Of a stretch of DNA of 64,000 bases, positions 54,816-64,000 are shown one piece after another. The first letter of the stretch is position 1; every line of letters begins with the position of its first letter. Under the pieces are notes generated by a model that ran no database searches, was not told the origin of the DNA, and saw nothing but the letters and a program-made list of their open reading frames with translations. The translations under genes and the position numbers were made by a program. Origin of the DNA: Cryptomeria japonica (lineage: Eukaryota; Streptophyta; Pinopsida; Cupressales; Cupressaceae); assembly GCF_030272615.1 (NCBI RefSeq), contig NC_081405.1:308612014-308676013 (forward strand), given 5' to 3'.

Positions 54816-56002
54816 GAGAGGGTATTTAAGATTAGATTTAATTAATTCCTAGCACCCAATTGAATCCGTTTGAGTCATTAAATTTCATTGCTCCCCTATT
54901 ATATATCACTATATGTTTGAGAACTATAATTGAATGAAATCACCTTTAGATTGTAATTATGGTTCTTTATACTTCTTGGATTCTATTTTCAAACTCCATA
55001 GCAAGACTTGCACTATTGGTAGTGCTTAGGATTTTTATTTTAGTTTAAATTCATAGAAAGATTGAATAACTTGTATGAAACTACCTTCAACATGAGTTTG
55101 ACATATTATATATTTGAACAATAGGAATAATGAATTTTGTGGCTTCTCTTGGGTGAGTGGTGACCCATAATACTACATATCATAGTTCTTAAAAATAACC
55201 CCTTAGGAGGCCCTATAGAGTATTCCCTAATATTCTTTAATAATTAAATATTATAAGTTGATAATAATCTAGCAGTTTTGATGACATCTTCTAGCTCCTT
55301 AAGACTATTTTCCTAGTGACACAAAATCACATGGAATAATAGGTGGACCAAAAATAGTATTGAATACCTTTGGCATTGGAAATGGGCTTTTTATGTCATT
55401 TATCCTAGAAGAAAATTTCATTACAAGACAAGAAAGTTTATAAGTTTTATTCCAAATGTTATTACCATTACAGGGTTCTCCAACACATTTCTATGTTTGA
55501 GTAGGATTGGCACTATAATCCCCCTCTAAGCCTCACAAAATATTTCAAGTCTCTTACCTCAAGGAAGATGTTGGGAATACTAGTATAATTGTAATAGAGA
55601 TACTTGGATTGGTTGAGGAGAGGTCCATATTTTTACAAGTTTGGGTTAGAGTAGATCAATACATGAAATTCATTTACAATAATTCTAATAATATATTTGC
55701 ATAATGTAATAAAGATGTCATATGGGAACCCACTAGAATTATCTCCAAGTTTCTTCATCTTAAGAATACTATCATCACACATTTAAATCTAAGAGAACCC
55801 ATAATGTCAATTGAGTCACGGAATAAATTATGAATCCTTAAAATAAGTTAACATTGTATTATTTTAAAATTCATTTTATAACTATTAAATTAGACAATAG
55901 ATTGTAATTTTTGGGCTTGTTTGTCTTTGTATTTTTTTCTATGTCTATTTTAGTAGTAGGATTTTTATCATGGGTTATCACTCCTCATCATTCCCTAGTT
56001 TT
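54816..56002. other. A+T-rich DNA, nothing recognised
   Basis: There are no ORFs, tandem repeats or LTR junctions that I can support in this stretch. Confidence 0.5.
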
Positions 56003-56240
56003 GTCACCTTTTTCTGCAATTATGTAAGGTTTGAGTCTCTCCTAGTTTAATATTTTAAAAACAAATTATATAAAACATATAGAACATCAATAAAATAAAT
56101 TTATACTTTTAGTGTCATAAATTATAACTCCTTTACAATTTCATACTCCTTTTTTGTCCCCTTTCTTTTGTGTGCCTCCTCAGAGGTCATTTTTATCGTA
56201 TTTTGGCCTTATATCATCCGAACTATTGTCATATTCTCAT
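56003..56240. repeat. Dispersed repeat, copy 2 (paralogue of 6848-7085)
   Basis: This aligns from GTCAC through TTTTGGCCTTATATCATC with the DNA directly 3' of Tat-1. Here no Tat element is present, so this copy shows the state before insertion. The segment from about 56110 (AGTGTCATAAATTATAAC, then CTTTACAATTTCATACTCC) resembles the first 60 bp of the Tat LTR. Confidence 0.75.
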
Positions 56241-57829
56241 AAGGCAACATAGTCCAATTTCCTAGGCACGTGGACTCTCCAATCACCTCTATTTTGTCCC
56301 ATTCTAGATGGACTATGGTGCCTAGTTCCCTAGTTCTAGTTTACTATAGAATCTAGTGGCTTAGTCCCTCTAAGAGGGACTAAAATTTAAATATTTTGAA
56401 GTGTTTGTTCCCAAAATTTATGATTAAATCCTAATACTTTGATATGACTATTGGAATTAAGCCTAAAAGTGAAAATATATTGAACCCTATATAAATACAT
56501 CATCTCTAATTCACTTGATCATTTGTTCATAGTCCACAAATTTCATTTCAATTCCTAATTCCTTTATTCAAGAGTAGATCTAAGTACAAGAAGCATAAAG
56601 CTACAACAACTTCTCTTCAAGTATGTTTTCATGATTGAGTTTTCTATGATTTATCATGTTATTTCATCAAGACTTGTAGGAATTATTTAAAGAGCATTGC
56701 ATCACCACCACCATCAATCCAAAGGTGTAATCTTGTCAACTTGACATTTCATTTTTGATTTAGCTTCTATCCTATCAAGGTAAGCTCTTTTCTAATCATG
56801 ATTTATTCTAGTGGAGGTTTATTCCTACCAAGGGTTTGAAATAGGAAAACTCCTATACACCACAACATTTTTATCTCTTTATAGTGTGTAGGCTATAGAT
56901 CCAATGGTAGTAGGATGTAGATTTGTTGAGAGAAGATTAAGACATAGTTTTAAATTTTGAAAAGGTAAAAATCTTACATCTATGTCTATTTGTTCATTTG
57001 ATGAATAGTTTTGGTTCAATTTTAGAAGGAATGATCTATAGAGTATCCTAATCAAAAATCCAAATTCATAGCTAATGAAATAATATTTATGTCTATGGTG
57101 CCAACAAACTTGATTGATACTTTCAACTTATTTTTTTAATAATAGTTTCATTTCTGTCTTTCAATTCTATATATGTAATTTTGTGTTAGCTTTTTGTTCC
57201 TTTTCTATCTATTTATATTGAATCTTGTCAATTTTAAATTAGTTTACCTTGTTCTTGAATCTTCACATAAATTCATATCAAATCAAAAAAAGGTAATGAT
57301 CATACCAAACATTTAGCTCTCCTTCCAGAATTAAGTTGGATATTCTTGGCCATATCCTCCAATGAACGATATTGATCTAGGATCTTAGTTTATGTCTCTA
57401 GGATAGAACCCCATTTCCCATCATTTCATTTTGTTGAAATCAACATGTCTTACACTTGCATAATTTCTAATTTTTAGTTGATTTTTGGATAAAAATCTAG
57501 ATATAGATACATTAATTTCTTTAATCTATTTCTTTAATCTATTTCACATTATGTATATTTCAATTTTATTAAAAATTAAATTTTTATTATTTCAGTATCT
57601 AATTGTATGATTAAGTCTACTTACTTTCACAATGAATCCATTTCATGGATTCGATAGTTTTCTAGCTCTTCTAATGCAACTGCATCCCTCTCTTAAAGAT
57701 CCTTCAATCTAGAAGTAAATATTTAGGCAAGAGGATTATTACACTAGCATATCTTTCAATCCTTTCCCTTCTATTGATGAAGCATTGATGAATCATTATT
57801 TTCTCTCCCAAAATTTCTACTACCCATAA
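56241..57829. other. Possible old LTR remnant and unclassified DNA
   Basis: From about 56480 the order TATATAAATAC, then AAGAGTAGATCTAAGTACAAGAAG, then ACAACAACTT echoes the Tat LTR (TATATAAG, AAAGAGTAGATCTTTGAAGAC, TTCAACAACATT). The rest, to 57829, shows nothing I recognise. Confidence 0.35.
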
Positions 57830-58540
57830 GGGTATTTTAGTGAAATAGGGTGATATCATTAAGACTTCCCTTTATGATAATTTATCTACCATTCACTTTA
57901 ATTATATCTCTTCTAGAGAAGGAGTATTGATGAATCATACTTGTCCCTTTTACCAATTTGGTCCTATTCATAGGGTTGTTTTGTTGCAAGAGGATGGCAT
58001 CACTAACAATGTTTTCAATGCTCTCTCTCCTAAAGCAGAAGATTTAGTGGATATAGATACCAATCAAGTCAATACTATTCATATTTTGAGCAATGTGAAA
58101 TATCAAATTGTTTTCCATATTTGCCAAGATGGCCCTCAACTTCAAAAGAAAATTGTTCTTGTCATTAAAGTTTTCAATAATCCCATTGTCACAAAGATTG
58201 CACATGTGATGCTTAAGTTGAAAGATTAGCAATCTTGTGAAACATTGGATGATTTCCAGGCCTGTGGGTTTCCTATGATGGAAATCAACCTCCAGGGTGA
58301 GTTGGTTCTCTGATGAAACATTCTAGAAAACTATCTTTTGACCAAGGAAAGGGGAAGAAAGCTTGTTGGAATTAAAAAAATCTATTGCTAATAGTCCAGG
58401 TGATACACCAATATGGATATGATATCATTCATTGTCCTAAACCTTTATCAGCTCCAAAAGACATGACATTTGATTCACAACTTAACTGAGATCATGCAAT
58501 TGATAAATATTTTATGAGGTCTCGGAATTTTCAATGTTGT
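57830..58540 (+). pseudogene. Unidentified ORF remnant
   Basis: A 100-residue open stretch (57927-58229: MNHTCPFYQFGPIHRVVLLQ ... KYQIVFHICQDGPQLQKKIV) extends upstream in frame (SLYDNLSTIHFNYISSREG) and continues past a TAG with QSCETLDDFQACGFPMMEIN before more stops. I do not recognise a family. It probably derives from an old retroelement. Confidence 0.4.
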
Positions 58541-59633
58541 TGTTTTCACAACCCATAACTTGTTGAAAATCCAATAAACACAGCTCACAACCTGAATTAC
58601 CTATGAAATTTCCTTGTTCTACAAAGCATCAATAAAACAAAAATAGAGTATTTTGAAGTAAATCACAATATTCTGATCAAATCATAATAGACAATGAACA
58701 AAACAAGAATCTCCTAAGAAGGAATCAATAATATTTATTGATAACTAATAAAATTCTACTGCTACAATGCTTGAATCTAAAAAAATAACATGAGATATAA
58801 TAATATTTTTCTCTGTATATGTAGAGAAGAAAAGAGAACTACCTAAGAAAAGAAGGAAGTATAAGACTTATAGGAATAGTCTTGAGAAGAAGAAGGAGCT
58901 GCCGAGTTGTGCCTTTTTTTAGAACTAAAGTGAGCTCCTTTCCTTATCTTTATTCTATCTTTATCTCTATAAATCTACATGAAGAGTCTTCTTGGTCGAA
59001 TTTGAAGAGAAAGCATGAAAGTAGTGAAAAATGAGTGTAAGTGTGCTCGACCTGCTCCTTCAATGATGGTGCATGCATGTGGGAGCTTAAGTTGTGTAGA
59101 GCTATTGTGTTTGACCTTCAATCACTCCCTTTTGATATCTTTAGTTTGCATGATTTTTCCTCTCTTGTAAAAATTGATAAAAAGACATGCAAAATAAGGG
59201 TCAAATTTAGTGTAAACTGAAGATGTAATATTGGAAAGTGATCTTAAGTGATAATGAATTCATATGGGGTTTTACAACTGTGTTTGAATTGTTGTATCTT
59301 TTACCAACTCTCCTACTTTTCAGCCACAATTAATGAGAGATAGACCTTCACCTTTTATCTTAATGATTGACTTGGCCTGAAAACTTTCTTCCTCTTTCCT
59401 GTCGCAATTGATTTCAGGAGCTAGTTACCCTTGAATTGTTTCATTGAACCCAGGATCTAACATATCTTTTGCCTCTTCTTCCTGTACTCATGAAACATTT
59501 ATTGACAATCCCATTGTAACAATTTGTTGCAAGGTCAACCTTGACCACAGTCTTCTTCTGACCTCCAATTCATCATAACAGTTTTTCCAATAATCTTCTA
59601 ATTGGGGTTAATGGCAGAAATTTGCATCAATAT
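58541..59633. other. Unclassified DNA
   Basis: A+T-rich, with no supported features. It could be the 3' flank or UTR of the minus-strand remnant at 59634-61083. Confidence 0.4.
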
Positions 59634-61083
59634 TTAAATGTTCCACAACATATCCTCTACTGTCAAACTTACGTCTAGCAACGTAGGGCTGCAAGTCAAT
59701 GTCTTGAATTCCAATTCTAGGTTCAGAGCATCAAAAACAAATTTGCAACTATAATATCCAAATTCATTTGGAAACGCTACTCCAAACTTACCTTTCTCCC
59801 TTAATCTTTTATCTATGTGGGAAAGCTGCTTGCAGACTTCAATAAGCACATGACTATCTAGGGCATACCCGGGCAGTTTAAATGGTTCACCTTCAAAGCC
59901 CCCTACCTTGATGTAGGTAAATCTATAAAATAGGATGTAGTAGCTTCTATATATGCTGACTAACTTCATGGCTTTAGCTGGCATCCTCTTGTTTATATTT
60001 CCCTACAATTCAAAGACAATCTTGCCTGCAAAGACATTGTTCCATCTCATAAAAAATTTCAGCATACTTTTGTTGTTGCAAATGTGGATAATACTCATAG
60101 ACTTTCATGCCATCAACCCAGGGCTCATGATGCAACCCTTGCCATTCTTTGGTACAAAAAAGAATGTAAAATAGATATGAAGAGATATAGAAACTAGACA
60201 TACTAACAAAATTATGCAGACCCTCATGGAGTCTGTCGGTGATAACCTGTGCCCAGTCTAGATATTTTTCACCCGCCAACAACACTTGAATGTAAAAATA
60301 CATCCACTCTTCCCAGTAGAAGGCATGTGCATTCCCTTTGAGTCTATTCAACAAAATTACAATGCCTCGCACCTCTATTATGAAACGCTCTCTTGTCAGA
60401 GGTTTGGGTAACCTGGAACCTCCTTTCTACAATTTAAGGAGCCAATTCCTAGAAATGATGCTCTTGTAGGTACTCCTCTTCTTAGATAAAAATGAATATG
60501 AAGTACTAATGGACCAATCCTCATATGGTTCCTTATGGGGAATGCCCATGGCAGCCATCACTATTTCCCTATCAATCTTCACCAACACTTCACCACTGCT
60601 GGTTTTAATACACCTATTGTTGGTATCATACTTATCCGTGCACTCTATAACCAGTTCAAGGCAAGGGGCAGTAGTAGGGAATGTGACATCTTCAATCAAC
60701 CCACTCTTAACAATCTTTCCCATCATTGAATTACCATTTGAGTTCCTCATTCTCTCTAGAAAATTTACCAAGTCAGCTTGAGCCAAAGAAGTGTCACCCA
60801 GCTCTAGAAGTGTACTCACTAAACATGATGTACGACCAATTTTTGGAAGGGTTGGCCTCATCACATTCGCCCTTATATTCATTAAACAATTTTTTTTAAA
60901 GTACAAAATTCTACCCAAAACAAAGGATTTCACTACAATGGCTTTTTGAGCAAGTAACACAATGGGGAGGGATGATCGAAACACACCTACATTGATATCA
61001 TCAAATCTTTGTAACCCTCAGAAGTATGGAGCTATAATTACCTTCAACACCTTTGGCTTCTTCAACAATAAGAAGCTACTGAA
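59634..61083 (-). pseudogene. Unidentified gene remnant, possibly transposon-derived
   Basis: This is a long minus-strand coding remnant. From about 61083 one frame runs to 60010, interrupted by a TGA near 61026 (probably CGA) and a TAG at 60429-60427 (LLKL-stop-KGGSRLPKP, probably CAG). A frameshift near 60000 leads to 59984-59634. Readable parts include PTLPKIGRTSCLVSTLLELG, VLVKIDREIVMAAMGIPHKE, FYWEEWMYFYIQVLLAGEKY and FPNEFGYYSCKFVFDALNLE. No family is recognised. The KIDREIVMAAMGIP element recalls VEIDEGMIAEVNGMP in LINE-1 ORF3, hinting at a shared transposon-associated domain. With only a few lesions in about 480 codons it is a fairly recent pseudogene, or a gene with unrecognised introns. 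Confidence 0.5.
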
Positions 61084-63577
61084 TTAACAACTTAAGGGTT
61101 TGCATATTAAAGGCAAGAAAATTTAAACAAGACTTACGCATACTTCTTAACATCTCATACAATCATGTGAAGTAACTCCTGATTTGATGGGATTATGATG
61201 ACTGCATTTATTACAAATCACTTCCACACAAGTTGCTCGAGCTTTCATGATTACTTTCCATAATTAGAATTTTTAAACTTGACATGCTTGAAATATTCCT
61301 TTTACTGCACCACCTTTGCCTTTAATTATCTTGCTTCACCTTGTTATATCTCTAGAGACAACCTAAAATGAACCTTGAATCGTGAACCATTTTGCAAGAG
61401 GTTCAATGGTTCAAGTTCAACATGAGCAATAATGAAGAGGACTTGATGTATAAAAACCCACCTTGCAGCTCAATACACAACTAAACTGGGAACGAGAAAA
61501 GACTTTAGACAAACACAAAGGTGAACCTTGAACCAGATGAGAATTGTTCAAAGGTTCGAGTTTGAAACCAACTTAAAATACTTACGCTCGTGCCCCGTGA
61601 CGACAAAACAAAGCCGTGGGACCCACAAGGTCAACAAGTGAACTATGAACTCAAAACCGAAACTCAGGTTCAATACAGGAGTTCACTGAGACAAAACAAG
61701 TAACACTAGAAGGGAAAATCTATATAATCAAATACAAATCGAGCTGAATTTGGGAGAACAACATTAATTATAGTTTATTTTGCCAAAGATGGGGAATTTG
61801 ACTATCGACAAAATAAAAGGGGTAACACAGTGAAACTATATGACTTCAGTTGAGTCTTTAAACTGTCTTGTTTAACACTTAATTCATGTCGAAATTCCTT
61901 CTTGGGTGCCAAGACCATTGCAAGGTTCGACCGAAACCAAAGCTTTATCGTCGTGTTCCCTTGTTGATGGTTGCTATCACTGCATGGTGAATCCGGTGTT
62001 ACTACTGCTTTGATCTTCCTTTCTTCTCATGCACCTCTATTACTCTTTGATAAAAAACTGGCACTCTTATGTGTGGTATGTAGGCTCCATTGATTAACTC
62101 ACTGATTAGCTTATTAGAGAGATCTCTTCCTTCATTTGATCCTAAAGAAAACTGCTTTTCCAAAATGTATATTTGCTCATACTTAATGCAAACGGGGCAA
62201 ATTCCTTTAGATCTATTTTTTTCTCTCTAAAATGCCTTGTGCTATCTTCTTCATGCAATAGTGTTTAGATGCTCATAAATGCTATCAAATTCCTTCGTGG
62301 GCGTGTTTTAGGGTTTTGACTTCAAAACTCCTACTCTTGCTTTTCTCCAACTATTAGATTAAAGTCTTTCACTTTTATTGACCATGTGGCCTCCCCTTTG
62401 AAAAGGTATTTGATAATAATAGCAAAAAACAAATTATCCTTTACTTGCTTAAATACATTCAAAGGCTTCTTAAGTAAATTTTCCCTCCAACAACAAATGT
62501 AAACACTTTCTCAATACTTAATCCAAAAGCCAATTATTTCAATATTATTGAGGAAGTGTTTGAATTGTTTATAATGATACTTCCTATTACGCAATAAGTT
62601 TGAGTGATTGCGGCACCTAGTAGTGGTAGCTCGTTGTGGAGTTTTGTAATTGTTTTCTCCGAGCAATAAGAATACCAATAACCTTGCCTCATGGATTTTT
62701 CCTTGATGATTTGTCAAGGTTTTACCACAAAAATCAGATTCTTATACTTAATTTTCTGGGTTTATGCTTTGGCTTCCACAACATTAAATTCTTTACATTT
62801 ACTATCAACTCCAAGGTGAACGAAATGAATTGTCTAGATCACATTAAAAAATATGTCTATCTATAAATATAAGTGAAATAAAGTCATGAATATATTATTT
62901 TACTATGTCTCGTTACATTTTATAATTGATTCCACAAGGATCTTTTGAAAGATCTTTTAATATTTTAGTTAGATGTTTGTAAAAAAATTGATTTTTTCTT
63001 TATTAAGATATAAAAATGTATTTAGCATGCAACCAAGATGAATTTCTCTAAATGATACAACACCATTTTTTCGTCAAGGATACTTCAAACTTTTATAATA
63101 ATTTCAAAATACTCTTCAAAAAAATATTTGAGGTCTTAAAAAAGAATGTTATAAAAAATGATTAAAAATCTGTTGGTTGTCTTCCCTCTTGATTTTAAGT
63201 GAAAGGTTGTTCTTTTCATCACATAAAATAATTGATATGTATCTTTTAAGTGTGAGTGAATATAAGATCTAAAAATAAAATGGTCCAATTTTAATTAGCA
63301 TTATAAACCGAACCCGAACCTTGGATGAGTAAAGAGGACACCATTTAACAGAGAACGGCGATCAAAGATGCCAAAACGAAAGCAGGTACCATACAATCAT
63401 ATTTTATATTATTTTTACTGCGCGCAACAGGCACACAGTTCTTACTACATTATTTACTTAGGGTCCGTAAGATGACTTTATTTTGGAGGCATGTGCAAGA
63501 ACAGAGAAATACGTTGGATTTCTGAGCTTGGATTTATTTAAATAAAATGCCACCAAGTCGTGTAGTCATTATAATGA
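61084..63577. other. Intergenic DNA left of the expansin gene
   Basis: I see no supported coding sequence. The last few hundred bases before 63578 must include the 3' UTR and terminator region of the expansin gene. Confidence 0.5.
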
Positions 63578-64000
63578 TCAGTATTTGAGCTGAACGCCAG
63601 CATCATATAGAGCGCCAGCTTTCCAATGAGAGGGTATAGGATTCCGAGCATAAATCCATTCTCCCCCTGACAGTTGGAATCGAATAGCGAGATTGGTATA
63701 GGGAGGTGACATTACTATGTCCCACACACCTCTATAACTCCTCCGCATCGCTTTCCAATCAGACGTTCTTTCCTGCCATTACACCCTCACATATGATCAG
63801 CAATAGAAAAAAATCAAGATGAATTTGTACCGTAATATATGATTTTGCTTTGTATACCTGTGAGATTTCAACAGCCTCTACATCTCTTTGGCTTCCTTGG
63901 TACAACAAAACCAAAGATAGATAATAGGGGTAATTGCTGCTCTGGTTAATCTTGAACACGATGTTATGGCCTGGATAGTTGCAAGGTACTCTGACATATG
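63578..64000 (-). CDS. Expansin (beta-expansin-like), 3' exons, partial
   Basis: The last two exons of a host gene are visible: 64000-63858 (open at the window edge) and 63772-63578, with an 85-bp GT-AG intron in phase 0. The first piece reads YVRVPCNYPGHNIVFKIN then YYLSLVLLYQGSQRDVEAVE. This is the (R)VPC junction and start of the C-terminal CBM63-type domain of expansins. The last exon has SDWKAMRRSYRGVWDI and NPIPSHWKAGALYDAGVQL, matching the family's W...M.RS(W/Y)G.VW and P..WK.G..Y....Q pattern, and ends at TGA 63580-63578. Expansins loosen cell walls without hydrolysis and are secreted. The spacing fits the beta or expansin-like subgroups better than alpha. No lesion is seen, so it is probably functional. 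The signal peptide and first domain lie outside the window. Confidence 0.85.

Noticed and set aside
63360-63395. ATG followed by CAG/GTACC as a possible first exon of another gene (plus strand)
   Set aside because: Only a few codons, no downstream exon seen, and it lies in the likely 3' region of the expansin gene.

Overview
The window is intergenic DNA of a seed plant with a large, repeat-rich genome. A gymnosperm (conifer-type) source is my inference, from the deep nesting of old LTR elements, the Tat-type Gypsy family with a plant-mobile-domain gene, large L1-type LINEs with an RNase H, and the overall A+T richness. The only host gene I can support is the 3' part of an expansin gene (beta-expansin-like) on the minus strand at the right edge (63578-64000). 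Almost everything else is transposable-element DNA.

Layout. 1-6847: 3' part of a Tat-lineage Ty3/Gypsy element (Tat-1; decayed RNase H/integrase, an antisense plant mobile domain gene, 3' LTR). 6848-8862: old degenerate repeat DNA. 8863-28446: a Copia-like non-autonomous LTR element (868/869-bp LTRs, TSD GGAGG) with a gag-like ORF and a long accessory ORF. That ORF is split by a complete Tat element (Tat-2, 12213-24995, TSD GTAAT). 28452-29116 and 37177-37330, with 8740-8862, are remnants of one degenerate ~0.36-kb tandem repeat. The Copia-like element and LINE-1 (29117-37159, 17-bp TSD) both inserted into it. 37331-43121: old, mostly unrecognised repeat DNA, possibly one very long LTR. 43135-54802: LINE-2 on the minus strand (13-bp TSD), interrupted by a 5.4-kb LTR element that encodes only gag and protease (44345-49776, TSD GTGCA). 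54816-63577: degenerate DNA with two unidentified ORF remnants.

How the parts work together. Tat-2 has LTRs, a primer-binding site matching tRNA-Trp, protease, G-patch, RT, two RNase H regions and integrase, with three nonsense codons and no recognisable gag core. Between integrase and the 3' LTR it carries a three-exon gene in antisense. Both Tat copies share this gene and its intron positions. It encodes a plant mobile domain, an acidic tail and a C-terminal helical/RS-like segment. The Copia-like element and LINE-1 also carry large non-enzymatic accessory ORFs. These start with a globular domain and end in charged and coiled-coil segments. Accessory ORFs in three unrelated retroelement classes are the most interesting theme here.

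All element boundaries rest on LTR pairs, target-site duplications, PBS and PPT read directly from the sequence. Family names come from motif recognition, without database searches.
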